Shown here: positions 13,806 through 22,053 of the stretch, piece after piece | Position numbering within the stretch: position 1 is the first letter of the stretch | Layout of the letters: every line of letters begins with the position of its first letter | Origin: Asaia bogorensis | GTDB taxonomy: Bacteria > Pseudomonadota > Alphaproteobacteria > Acetobacterales > Acetobacteraceae | DNA length: 35,709 bases | Reading direction: 5' to 3' | NCBI GenBank assembly: GCA_943333505.2 | Contig: CALQTN020000043.1 | Location: 1 to 35,709 of the forward strand | Translations under genes and position numbers: made by a program | The notes under the pieces: generated by a model | Seen by the model: the letters and a program-made list of their open reading frames with translations, nothing else | What the model was told of the DNA's origin: nothing | Database searches by the model: none

Positions 13806-15605
13806 ATGACCCATGAAGCCACCACCCGCGCCGTACTTTGGCTCGCCAATTTCGAAGCGGCGCTCGCCGATGGCGACCAAGCCGCTGCGACCGCGATGTT
13901 TACCCCGGACAGCTATTGGCGCGACCTGATTGCGTTCACCTGGAACATCAAAACCGTTGAAGGCCCGGCCGATATCCGCGCCATGCTTGATGGGGTGCTG
14001 GACCGGGTGAAGCCCGGTACTTTCCGCATCCTGGGTGAGGCCACTGACGAGGCTGGCGCCACTGCGGCCTGGTTTACCTTCGAAACCGCGATCGCGCGTG
14101 GCAAGGGCCATGTCCGGCTACGCGGTGGTAAGGCCTGGACGTTGTTCACCACTATGCGCGAAATCAAGGGACACGAGGAACGCCAGGGCGCGTCGCGCGA
14201 TGAAGGTGTGGTGCATGGTGCTCTCAAGGGTGGCCGCGAAACCTGGCTCGAACGGCGCCAGGCGCGGCAAGCGGCAATCGGGGGCAGCGAGCAGCCGTTT
14301 TGCCTGGTCATCGGCGGTGGCCAGGGCGGCATTGGTCTGGGCGCGCGGCTCAAGCGCATCGGCGTGCCGTCGCTGATCATCGATGCCAATCCGCGTGCCG
14401 GCGATGCCTGGCGCAACCGCTACAAATCGCTCTGTCTGCATGACCCGGTCTGGTACGACCATCTGCCGTATATGCCGTTCCCCGAGCATTGGCCGGTCTA
14501 TACGCCCAAGGACCAGATGGGCGACTGGCTCGAGATGTATGTCGGCATCATGGAGCTGAACTACTGGGCGTCCACGGTGTGCAAAAGCGCGTCCTATGAC
14601 GTGGCGGCGGCTGAATGGACGGTCCAGGTCGAGCGCGACGGCGTGCCTATGGTGATCCGCCCAAAGCATATCGTGCTGGCAACCGGCATGTCGGGGTTCC
14701 CCGAAATCCCAAAAATCCCTGGCATGGCAGACTTCACCGGCCAGCAGCATCACTCCAGCGCGCATCCTGGCGGCGATGCCTGGGCGGGTAAGCATTGCAT
14801 CGTGGTTGGCGCCAACAACTCGGCGCATGATATCGCTGTCGATCTGTGGGAACACGGGGCAGCGAGCGTGACCATGCTGCAACGATCATCCACCCTGGTT
14901 GGGCGGGCCAGCACCTTGCGCAAGAACGGCGATGCGGGACTTTATTCGCAGGCGGCGGTTGATCGTGGGCTGGCGGTGGATGATGCCGATCTGATTGTCG
15001 CAGCGTTGCCCTATGCGCTGTGGCCCGCGGCGCAAAAGCCGATCTGGGATAAAATCCGCAAGGACGATGCCGAATTTTATGCGCGCTTGACTGCCGCCGG
15101 CTTCAAGCTCGATTTCGGCGATGACGAGAGCGGTTTGTCGCTGAAATACGCCCGTCGCGGCTCCGGCTATTATATCGATGTCGGCGGCTCGGAACTGGTG
15201 GCCAACGGTGCGATCGCGCTGCGCAGTGGCGTCGAGACCAGCGAAATCCGCCCGCGATCGGTGGTGCTGTCCAATGGCGAGGAATTGCCGGCGGACCTGA
15301 TCGTTTACGCCACCGGCTATGGATCAATGAACGGCTGGGCGGAGAAGTTGATCTCCCGCGACGTCGCGGACAAAGTTGGCATCTGCTGGGGGCTGGGGTC
15401 CAATACCGCCAAGGACCCGGGGCCTTGGGAGGGGGAGTTGCGCAATATGTGGAAGCCGACCCAGCAGGACGGGCTATGGTTCCACGGCGGCAATCTTGCC
15501 CAGTCGCGGCATTATTCGCGTTATCTGGCCTTGCAGTTGAAGGCGCGGTTCGAAGGCATTGCAACGCCGGTCTATGGCCTGCCGGCGGTGCATCATCCTC
15601 GATAG
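13806..15605 (+). CDS. NTF2-like domain fused to flavin-dependent monooxygenase
   Basis: Residues 1-120 resemble a SnoaL/NTF2-like fold. From about 165 the protein is a two-dinucleotide-domain flavoprotein of the FMO/Baeyer-Villiger superfamily. It has an FAD-binding GGGQGGIGLG motif (170-179), a second Rossmann motif VVGANNSAHDIA (333-344) for NAD(P)H, and a C-terminal YATGYGS. The monooxygenase fingerprint region reads FTGQQHHSSAH (310-320), fitting FxGxxxHxxx but ending in His rather than Trp, Tyr or Phe. The 599-residue length matches relatives with the same fusion. The substrate is unknown. It sits alone, 182 bp after the preceding gene, and ends 2 bp from the convergent SGNH gene. Confidence 0.85.
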   Translation: MTHEATTRAVLWLANFEAALADGDQAAATAMFTPDSYWRDLIAFTWNIKTVEGPADIRAMLDGVLDRVKPGTFRILGEATDEAGATAAWFTFETAIARGKGHVRLRGGKAWTLFTTMREIKGHEERQGASRDEGVVHGALKGGRETWLERRQARQAAIGGSEQPFCLVIGGGQGGIGLGARLKRIGVPSLIIDANPRAGDAWRNRYKSLCLHDPVWYDHLPYMPFPEHWPVYTPKDQMGDWLEMYVGIMELNYWASTVCKSASYDVAAAEWTVQVERDGVPMVIRPKHIVLATGMSGFPEIPKIPGMADFTGQQHHSSAHPGGDAWAGKHCIVVGANNSAHDIAVDLWEHGAASVTMLQRSSTLVGRASTLRKNGDAGLYSQAAVDRGLAVDDADLIVAALPYALWPAAQKPIWDKIRKDDAEFYARLTAAGFKLDFGDDESGLSLKYARRGSGYYIDVGGSELVANGAIALRSGVETSEIRPRSVVLSNGEELPADLIVYATGYGSMNGWAEKLISRDVADKVGICWGLGSNTAKDPGPWEGELRNMWKPTQQDGLWFHGGNLAQSRHYSRYLALQLKARFEGIATPVYGLPAVHHPR

Positions 15606-15607
15606 GA

Positions 15608-16540
15608 TCAGGCGATCAGACCTTGACTGGCGAGTACTGGCCGCCCGGGAAACCGGGTTGTCAGCGCAGCCGCGAACAACCCCGCGACCTTGGCGAAGCC
15701 GTCCGGTGTCGGGTGCAGTTCATTGGCCCATTCGGTTTGCGGATCGAGTAGCGCCTGGGTTTCGATCAGCACCAGATTATTCGCGGGGTTGGCGGCGAGG
15801 GCTGCCAGCATAACTGCGAAACGGCTGAGCATGTCGGCAATGATCCGCGCGCCGCGTGCGAGCGCCGAGGTGGGATCACCGTCCATCCAGCCTTGCCGGG
15901 TCAATGACGGACGCAACCAGGGCCCGACGCCGCATGGCGCGCCCTTGCCGCTTGGCCAGGCGAAATCATAGCCATGCACGAAGATCGGCAGGCCCGGCGC
16001 AAGGCGATTGCGCAGCGCGATCAGGGATTTATAGGCGCCCTGCACGTCATTGAGGACCTTGGCGAGTCTTTTTTCGTTGAGGCCAAGGGTGACATCGCCG
16101 GCGATTTCGGCATAGGGGCGCAACCAAAGATAGAACTGATCTCCCGCCAAATCATTGCCGCCGCCCGAGAATAACAGGGCGTCCCACCCGCCATTGGCCT
16201 TATCGGTCAGCGCGGTTTCGAGGCGCGCGAGTTTGGCGCCCAGCAGGAGATCGGTCGCCGCTTCGCCGAAATGGGCGAGGCTGAGGATAGATGAACCGCT
16301 GGCCAACTGCCGGCGCAACTGCGCGAGCACATCCGAATGCAGATCCGGCACCGGCCCCCCGAGCGGATAGTCGAACCAGCTATCGCCATCGGCGAGCAGG
16401 TTGAGCGGCTGCTGACGTAGATCGGTCGACCGAGGATTATGGCTGATCCAGTCCTGGTGATCGGCGATACGGCGGCCAATTTCGTCCTGAATGCCCTGCC
16501 AGGGGCCAACCAGATTGCCGGTTCCGACGGTCTCGCCCAT
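15608..16540 (-). CDS. SGNH/GDSL-type hydrolase family protein
   Basis: The 310-residue protein carries an SGNH-like block I, LLADGDSWFDYPL, with candidate nucleophile Ser54. A block III SGGGNDLAG supplies Asn129. NELHPTPDGF near the C-terminus supplies candidate catalytic His276, with Glu274 in place of the usual Asp. Esterase or lipase activity is likely by family, but the substrate is not evident. No signal peptide is seen, so it is probably cytoplasmic. GGGAGG lies 6 nt before the ATG. It lies 59 bp after the MATE gene on the same strand and could be the third gene of that operon. Confidence 0.75.
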   Translation of the reverse strand: MGETVGTGNLVGPWQGIQDEIGRRIADHQDWISHNPRSTDLRQQPLNLLADGDSWFDYPLGGPVPDLHSDVLAQLRRQLASGSSILSLAHFGEAATDLLLGAKLARLETALTDKANGGWDALLFSGGGNDLAGDQFYLWLRPYAEIAGDVTLGLNEKRLAKVLNDVQGAYKSLIALRNRLAPGLPIFVHGYDFAWPSGKGAPCGVGPWLRPSLTRQGWMDGDPTSALARGARIIADMLSRFAVMLAALAANPANNLVLIETQALLDPQTEWANELHPTPDGFAKVAGLFAAALTTRFPGRPVLASQGLIA

Positions 16541-16599
16541 GGCAGCCTCCCGTGATGTCCGCTCAGCTTAGGTGAATTCCAACCAATAAGCAACGAAAA

Positions 16600-17967
16600 T
16601 CACACCCCGGGCCGCCCGCGGAACCACACTCCCGACGCAATCGCGGTCATCAGCATGGTGCCATAAACCGCCAGCCCGACCGCGAGGGCCACGAACACCA
16701 GATCGAGCCGCCCGGTCAGGGTGATCGCCAGCCAGCCGCCGCCGACCGCGATGACCATTCGGGTCAGCCCCGACAGCAGCGGCCAGAGCAGCCGGCCCGC
16801 GCCCTGGGAGGCAAAATACAAGGTCATCCCCATGCCGAAAAACCCGTAACACGGCCCGGCGACCTGCAAATAGGCCACCCCGGTTGCCAGCATCGCCGGA
16901 TCGGTGTCGAACAGGCTGAGCCAGGCGTGCGGCCAGAGCGCGGCGGCGACACCGATCGTCTCGGTCAGCACGAAAGATACCGCGCCTCCGGTCAGTGCGA
17001 TCCTTAGCGCACGCTGCTTCTGGCCCGCGCCGATATTGGTCCCGACCAGCGCCACCAGCGGCCCGCCCAGTCCGAACGCGACCGGGATCATCAGATATTC
17101 CAGCCGCGATGCGGTGCCGAAGCCTGCCACCGCATCCGGGCCGGCGGCGTGCCCGACCAGGGCGGTGGCGAGCGCGACGGTGATGGTGGTTTGGAAGGTG
17201 CTGATCGCGGCCACCGCGCCGACCCGGAGGATTTGCCAGAAAAGTTGCGCCCGGAGCGCCGCAAAGCGGGGCTGTACCACCGCGCGCCCGGACTTGAGAT
17301 AAATCGCCAGCAGCGCCAGGGTCAGCAGATTGGTCAGCACCACCGCCCAGCCACCACCTGCGATGCCGAGTGCCGGGATCGGCCCCCAGCCGAAAATCAG
17401 CAACGGCGAAAGCGGGATCAACAGCACGATGCCGACGCAGATGGTCATCGCCGGGACAAACATATTGCCGGTGCCGCGCAGTACCGAGGCCAGGGCGTTG
17501 CTGCTCCACAAAAGGATGTTGCCGGAAAACACGACGTTGGAATATTGCATCGCCGCCGCCAGCGATTCTCCGCGACCGCCCATGCCGCGATAGATCGTCT
17601 CGCCCCAGATCAGGAAAATCGCCGAGAACAGCAACCCGAGTGCGCCATTGATGACGAGTGCGTGTACCACCAGCGCCTCGGCGTCCTGGCGGCGACCACT
17701 GCCCAACGCCCGGGCGATGGCCGATGAAATCCCACCGCCCATCGCGCCACCGGAGAACATCGACATCATCATGAAGCCCGGAAATACCAGCGCCATGCCG
17801 GCCAGCGCGTCAGTGCCCAAATGGCCGACCCACCAGGTTTCGATCAGCCCGGTTGAGGCCTGGGCCATCATCACCAGGACATTCGGCGCCGCCATCCGCA
17901 GCAATGTCGGAATAATCGGACCTTCGAGCAGCACCCGGGTGCGCGGGTTCATGGTGGTGGCGCTCAT
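16600..17967 (-). CDS. MATE-family multidrug/toxin efflux transporter
   Basis: This 455-residue protein has about twelve hydrophobic segments in two related halves, as in cation-driven MATE exporters of the inner membrane. The first half has PNVLVMMAQASTGLIETWWVG and later LASVLRGTGNMFVPA. The second has FGLGGPLVALVGTNIGAGQ, typical of the family. The substrate cannot be read from sequence. Its ATG overlaps the stop of the upstream HxlR-type regulator (ATGA), so it is probably translated and regulated with it. Confidence 0.93.
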   Translation of the reverse strand: MSATTMNPRTRVLLEGPIIPTLLRMAAPNVLVMMAQASTGLIETWWVGHLGTDALAGMALVFPGFMMMSMFSGGAMGGGISSAIARALGSGRRQDAEALVVHALVINGALGLLFSAIFLIWGETIYRGMGGRGESLAAAMQYSNVVFSGNILLWSSNALASVLRGTGNMFVPAMTICVGIVLLIPLSPLLIFGWGPIPALGIAGGGWAVVLTNLLTLALLAIYLKSGRAVVQPRFAALRAQLFWQILRVGAVAAISTFQTTITVALATALVGHAAGPDAVAGFGTASRLEYLMIPVAFGLGGPLVALVGTNIGAGQKQRALRIALTGGAVSFVLTETIGVAAALWPHAWLSLFDTDPAMLATGVAYLQVAGPCYGFFGMGMTLYFASQGAGRLLWPLLSGLTRMVIAVGGGWLAITLTGRLDLVFVALAVGLAVYGTMLMTAIASGVWFRGRPGV

Positions 17968-18467
17968 GCCCGCCAGCCCAGCAGGCCACCGCCGGCAGCC
18001 AGGCGCTGGTGCGTCGCCGGGCTCGCGGCGGGGCCGGGCACGATCCGGAAGTCGGGCGCGTGCAGTTTTCGCCCGGTGCGGGCATCGACCAGCATCGGCT
18101 CAGCCGGCTCGCCGGTTACGGCGTCGACAATCTGCATGCTGCGGCCTTCTTGGGTAAAATTGGCGTTGCCCCAGGCGAACATTGCGAGCAGGACCGGGCG
18201 GAAATCCTCGCCTGCCTGGGTCAGGATGTATGCGTCGCGCGGCGGGTGGTCATGATAGCGTCGGCGTTCCAGCAGCCCGGCCGCGACCAGCGCCTTCAGC
18301 CGGCGGGTCAGCATGGCGGGTGCAATGCCGAGGCTCGCCTCGAACTGATCAAACCGCGTCATCCCGACGCAGGCATCACGCAGGATCAGCATCGACCACC
18401 ACTCGCCCACCCGATCGAGGCCGCGGGCAATCGGGCAGGCCATGGTGTTAAAGCGCTTGCGCTGCAT
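17964..18467 (-). CDS. HxlR-family winged-helix transcriptional regulator
   Basis: HxlR-type regulators are small DNA-binding proteins, often responding to thiol-reactive or aldehyde stress. The hallmark CPIARGLDRVGEWWSMLILR covers residues 11-30, with conserved Cys11. The winged helix continues through FDQFEASLGIAPAMLTRRLKALVAAGLLERR to about residue 70. The length is 167 residues from the ATG at 18467; GGAG lies 8 nt upstream. An in-frame start at 18566 would add 33 unrelated residues and is rejected. It is translationally coupled to the MATE gene and is probably its regulator. The GAF-crotonase operon lies divergently upstream. Confidence 0.92.
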   Translation of the reverse strand: MQRKRFNTMACPIARGLDRVGEWWSMLILRDACVGMTRFDQFEASLGIAPAMLTRRLKALVAAGLLERRRYHDHPPRDAYILTQAGEDFRPVLLAMFAWGNANFTQEGRSMQIVDAVTGEPAEPMLVDARTGRKLHAPDFRIVPGPAASPATHQRLAAGGGLLGWRA

Positions 18468-18482
18468 GGGGGCGGCTCCAGT

Positions 18483-18505
18483 GACTACTATGATGAAAGT
18501 TAGTC
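18483..18505. promoter_or_regulatory. Candidate operator upstream of the hxlR-type gene
   Basis: GACTA at 18483-18487 and TAGTC at 18501-18505 form an inverted repeat with a 13-bp AT-rich centre, starting 16 bp upstream of the regulator's start codon. HxlR-family dimers bind such short palindromes near their own genes. It could control the divergent GAF operon too. No footprint evidence exists here. Confidence 0.35.
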
Positions 18506-18649
18506 CAAATCCGCGCTGCAGCAAGGACTGGTGGCCGGGCATTTTCGCGCTATCATCCATGCGCAATCAGGGAGCCTCACCCTACTGCTCACCGATCGAC
18601 CGGGCGGCATCATTCCCCAACGCCCACGAACCCATCGCCTGGAGGTTTC

Positions 18650-19153
18650 ATGACCCGCCCCGACGCCACGCCCCATATCGCCGCTGTGCTTGCCGCCCAA
18701 GGACATGCCGGCCAACCGGATGCCGGTTTCCGTGCTGTCGATGCCGCCCTGGCCGCCACCACCGGGCACTTGCTGTTCACCATTCTGGTGCACCACGTTG
18801 CCTTGAAGCAAAGCGAGCGCTTCTATTCCAACATGCCGCAGCAATACCCGGTCGGCGGGCGCAAGCCGGTGACCGACAGCGCCTGGATGCGATCGGTGAT
18901 GTTCGAGGGCGTGGCATATATCGGCCGCACCCGCGACGACATCAAAGAGGTGTTTTACGACTACGACCTGATCTGGTCGCTCGGCTGCGAAAGCGTGCTC
19001 AACATGCCGGTGCGCTGGAATGGCCAGACCTATGGCACGTTGAATCTGCTGCACCGCGCCGGGTGGTACGATGAAGCCGACATCACCAATGTTCGCCTGT
19101 TTGCGCAATTGGCGCTGCCGGGTATCCTCAAAATTCAGGGAGTAGCCGAATGA
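18650..19153 (+). CDS. GAF-domain protein
   Basis: The 167-residue protein looks like one GAF-type sensory domain. Helical N-terminal residues 1-30 are followed by a domain with FTILVHHVALKQSERFYSN, the central DLIWSLGCESVLNMPVRWNGQTYGTLNLLHR (about 106-136), and a closing helix VRLFAQLALPGILK. No output domain is attached. The ligand is unknown. GGAGG lies 6 nt before the ATG. Its stop overlaps the ATG of the crotonase gene (ATGA), so it begins a four-gene plus-strand operon and may sense a pathway compound or be an accessory protein. Confidence 0.8.
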   Translation: MTRPDATPHIAAVLAAQGHAGQPDAGFRAVDAALAATTGHLLFTILVHHVALKQSERFYSNMPQQYPVGGRKPVTDSAWMRSVMFEGVAYIGRTRDDIKEVFYDYDLIWSLGCESVLNMPVRWNGQTYGTLNLLHRAGWYDEADITNVRLFAQLALPGILKIQGVAE

Positions 19154-19923
19154 CCGAGCATGTGATTGTCACCACCGATGCCGGGGTGATGGAAATCAAA
19201 TTCAACCGTGCGGATAAGCGCAATGCGTTGACCCAGAAAATGTATGGCGCGGTTGCCGACGCGTTTGGCGTGGCAGCACAAGACCCCGCCGTGCGTTGCG
19301 TGGTGCTTTGCGCGGCAGGCGATCACTTCTGTGCAGGCAATGATATTGGCGATTTTGCCGTTCGACCGACTACGCCAAGTAACGACGAAACCCCTGTCTC
19401 GCGCTTCCTAAAGGCGATATCGACCGCGCCAAAGCCCCTGGTCGCTGCGGTGCAAGGCAATGCGGTCGGCGTGGGCACCACCATGCTGCTGCATTGCGAT
19501 CTGGTGGTTGCTGCCACCACGGTGCGGCTTGCGTTGCCGTTCGCCAATCTTGGCCTGGTCCCCGAGGCTGCCAGTTCACTGCTCTTGCCGCGCCTGGTCG
19601 GCTGGCAGCGCGCCGCCGAGGCCTTTTTTCTCGGCGACGTGATCGATGCGCCGACCGCATTGTCTTGGGGTATGGTCAATCGTGTCGCTGAACCCGCCGA
19701 CACACTTGCGGCGGCGCATGCGTTGGCGCAGCGTCTCGCGGCAAAGTCGCCAGGGGCGTTGCGTCACACCAAGGCGCTGATGCGCGGGGAGCCTTCGGAG
19801 ATGGCGGATCGGATGAAGGCGGAAGGTTTGCTGTTCAGCGCGCAACTGCAATCGCCCGAAGCCCGCGAAGCCTTCGCGGCGTTCTTCGAGAAGCGCAAGC
19901 CTGACTTCTCCAAGTTCGGCTGA
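19150..19923 (+). CDS. Crotonase-family enoyl-CoA hydratase/isomerase, isomerase-like active site
   Basis: This 257-residue crotonase has the oxyanion-hole regions HFCAGNDIGDF (59-69) and VQGNAVGVGTTML (101-113). By alignment from memory the two hydratase glutamates are absent: the first position is Thr in GVGTT and the second is Phe in ALPFANLG. Instead Glu139 lies in LGLVPEAASSLLLP, the place used by delta3,delta2-enoyl-CoA isomerases. A double-bond isomerase is therefore more likely than a hydratase. It is coupled to the GAF gene by a 4-bp overlap and precedes the DAO-type gene by 5 bp. Isomerisation of 3,4-dehydroadipyl-CoA after the box pathway would fit the nearby boxBC genes; this is inference. 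Confidence 0.85.
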   Translation: MTEHVIVTTDAGVMEIKFNRADKRNALTQKMYGAVADAFGVAAQDPAVRCVVLCAAGDHFCAGNDIGDFAVRPTTPSNDETPVSRFLKAISTAPKPLVAAVQGNAVGVGTTMLLHCDLVVAATTVRLALPFANLGLVPEAASSLLLPRLVGWQRAAEAFFLGDVIDAPTALSWGMVNRVAEPADTLAAAHALAQRLAAKSPGALRHTKALMRGEPSEMADRMKAEGLLFSAQLQSPEAREAFAAFFEKRKPDFSKFG

Positions 19924-19928
19924 CCGGG

Positions 19929-21209
19929 ATGTCCGCGCCCTTGCCGCCCAGCCTTTACGCCGAAACCGCGCGCCAAAGGGTCGCAACGCCGCCGCTGGAC
20001 GGCGATTGCCTTGCCTCGGTTTGCGTGATTGGCGGCGGCTTCACGGGCATGTCGGCCGCACTCCATCTGGCGCAGGCGGGCACTGATGTGGTGGTGCTGG
20101 AGCAGCATGAGCCAGGCTGGGGCGCCTCCGGCCGGAATGGCGGGCAGGTCAATCCGGGGTTGAAATGGGACCCGGACAGGGTTGAGGCTGATTTCGGTCC
20201 CGAACTCGGGCGACGGATGGTCGCGCTGGCGTGGGATGCGCCGAATGTGGTGTTCGATATCATCGCCCGCCATCAGATCATGTGCGAGGCATCGCAATCC
20301 GGCACCATGCGGGCGGCCTTCCAGGCCAATAACGTGGCTGAAATCGAAAGCGCCTATGCGCAGGGGGCCCGGCGCGGCATGCCGGTCGAATTGCTGGACC
20401 GCGCGGCGATGCGTGATAAGACCGGCGCCGATCGTTACCTTTGCGCGATGCTGGATAACCGTGGTGGCAATGTTAATCCGCTTGGCTATATCAGGGGCAT
20501 GACCCAGGCGGCGATCCAGGCTGGGGCACGCGTCCATGGCGGCACGCCTGCAACAAGGGTGTGGCGCGACGGGACAAGCTGGAAGGTCGCAACCCCATCC
20601 GGCACTGTCACTGCTGACCGACTGGTGATCGGCACCAACGGCTATACCGACGATCTCTGGCCTAAGCTGCGCAAATCGGTTGTGCCAGTCTATAGCGGCA
20701 TCGTGGCGAGCGAGCCGATCCCCGATGATATCGCCGCCAGCATCATGCCGCATCGTGCGTCAGTCTACGAGCTTGGCGAGGTGACGACCTATTACCGGCT
20801 CGATCGCTGGAACCGCATCCTGATGGGCGGGCGTAGCCGGCAATCCGATATTGCCACGCCAGGTGATGTGCAGTGGATGATCGATTATGCGCGCCGGTTA
20901 TGGCCGCAAATCAAGCCGTTTGGCTGGACCCATGGCTGGAACGGCCAGTTGGCGATCACGCCCGACCATTATCCCCATATCCACGAACCGGCGCCGGGCG
21001 TGCTGGTGTGCGTTGCCTATAACGGCCGGGGCGTGGCGATGTCGACGGCGATGGGGCCGCAACTGGCCAAGCGCACCTTGGGCGGCGAGAAAGCCGACAT
21101 CGACATGCCGATCACCGATCTGAAGGAAATCCCGTTCCACGCGCTGTGGAAATCGGCGGTGGCAGCGCGGGTGCTGTATGGGCGGATCCGGGATTATCTG
21201 CATGTTTAG
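19929..21209 (+). CDS. FAD-dependent oxidoreductase, DAO family
   Basis: The 426-residue protein belongs to the D-amino-acid-oxidase/glycine-oxidase superfamily. It has an FAD-binding VIGGGFTGMSAALHLAQAG (33-51) and GASGRNGGQVNPG (about 85-97). The C-terminal NGRGVAMSTAMG also fits flavin binding. It resembles gamma-glutamylputrescine oxidase and related amine oxidases that convert an amine to an aldehyde or imine and release ammonia. The actual substrate is unknown. It begins 5 bp after the first crotonase gene and ends 12 bp before the second, so it is embedded in that operon. This embedding suggests an amine-bearing pathway substrate. Confidence 0.88.
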   Translation: MSAPLPPSLYAETARQRVATPPLDGDCLASVCVIGGGFTGMSAALHLAQAGTDVVVLEQHEPGWGASGRNGGQVNPGLKWDPDRVEADFGPELGRRMVALAWDAPNVVFDIIARHQIMCEASQSGTMRAAFQANNVAEIESAYAQGARRGMPVELLDRAAMRDKTGADRYLCAMLDNRGGNVNPLGYIRGMTQAAIQAGARVHGGTPATRVWRDGTSWKVATPSGTVTADRLVIGTNGYTDDLWPKLRKSVVPVYSGIVASEPIPDDIAASIMPHRASVYELGEVTTYYRLDRWNRILMGGRSRQSDIATPGDVQWMIDYARRLWPQIKPFGWTHGWNGQLAITPDHYPHIHEPAPGVLVCVAYNGRGVAMSTAMGPQLAKRTLGGEKADIDMPITDLKEIPFHALWKSAVAARVLYGRIRDYLHV

Positions 21210-21221
21210 GAAATAGCCAGC

Positions 21222-22025
21222 ATGACCGACAGCTTCATCACCATCGAAAAGGGCCTCGGCCCCAATGGCCGCATCGCCGTGGTGCGCTTTGACCGTGGCA
21301 GCCACGCCAACCCGCTATCCACCGAGGCGATGCGCCAGCTGAGGCGTGCGGCGGAAAGTTTCGAGGACGATCTCGAAACCTCGGTGGTGGTCCTGACCGG
21401 CACCGCTACCAGCTTTAGTGCCGGCGCCGACCTTAAGGACCGCGGACCCGCAACCCCGCCATCGATTGCTGAGCGTATCCACCGCCAACGCAATGGGCCG
21501 AAAATGTGCCGTGCCTGGGAACAGATGGAACAGGTCACCATCGCTGCCATCGAAGGCCATTGCGTCGGCGGCGGGGCAGCGCTGGCGGTGTCACTCGATT
21601 TCCGTTTCTGCGGGCGATCGGCGCATTTCCGCATCCCCGAGGTCGAACTGGGGATGAATATGAGCTGGGGGTCGATCCCGCGCATGGTGGCGCTCATGGG
21701 GCCGGCCCGCACCAAGCAGGCGGTGATCCTGGCGTCGGACCGGATCAGCGCGCAGGAGGCGCTTGACTGGCGTTTGGTGGAGAAAGTCGTCGATGATGGC
21801 GCGGCGCTGGATGCGGCGATGACGTTCGCCGGCCGCATCGCTGAACAGCCGCCGCTGCCGGTGCGGATGAGCAAGACCACCGTCAACCGGGTGACCTTCG
21901 CGCTGGCCGACGCGGTCAGCCACATGGACCCCGACCAGAACGTGCTGACCGCGCTGACCGAGGATTATGCCGAGGGCACCAGCGCGTTCCGTGAACGTCG
22001 CAAGCCGCGCTTTACCGGGCGGTGA
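21222..22025 (+). CDS. Crotonase-family enoyl-CoA hydratase
   Basis: The 267-residue crotonase has oxyanion-hole motifs FSAGADLKD (65-73) and IEGHCVGGGAALA (110-122). The first hydratase glutamate is replaced by Ala (GGGAAL), but the second is kept as Glu140 in FRIPEVELGM. It may hydrate, isomerise or process another CoA thioester. AGGAAA precedes the ATG. It is the last gene of the GAF-crotonase-oxidase-crotonase operon and converges on boxB, 28 bp between stops. Hydration of a dehydroadipyl-CoA is a reasonable role next to box genes, but this is inference. Confidence 0.85.
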   Translation: MTDSFITIEKGLGPNGRIAVVRFDRGSHANPLSTEAMRQLRRAAESFEDDLETSVVVLTGTATSFSAGADLKDRGPATPPSIAERIHRQRNGPKMCRAWEQMEQVTIAAIEGHCVGGGAALAVSLDFRFCGRSAHFRIPEVELGMNMSWGSIPRMVALMGPARTKQAVILASDRISAQEALDWRLVEKVVDDGAALDAAMTFAGRIAEQPPLPVRMSKTTVNRVTFALADAVSHMDPDQNVLTALTEDYAEGTSAFRERRKPRFTGR

Positions 22026-22034
22026 CGCGGGGCG

Positions 22035-22053
22035 CGGCCGATAGGCTTGGCCG
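22035..22053. terminator. Possible short bidirectional terminator between converging genes
   Basis: CGGCC (22035-22039) can pair with GGCCG (22049-22053) in the 28-bp gap between the second crotonase and boxB stops. The stem is only five pairs, with a weak T-rich follow-on, so terminator function is uncertain. Confidence 0.3.
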
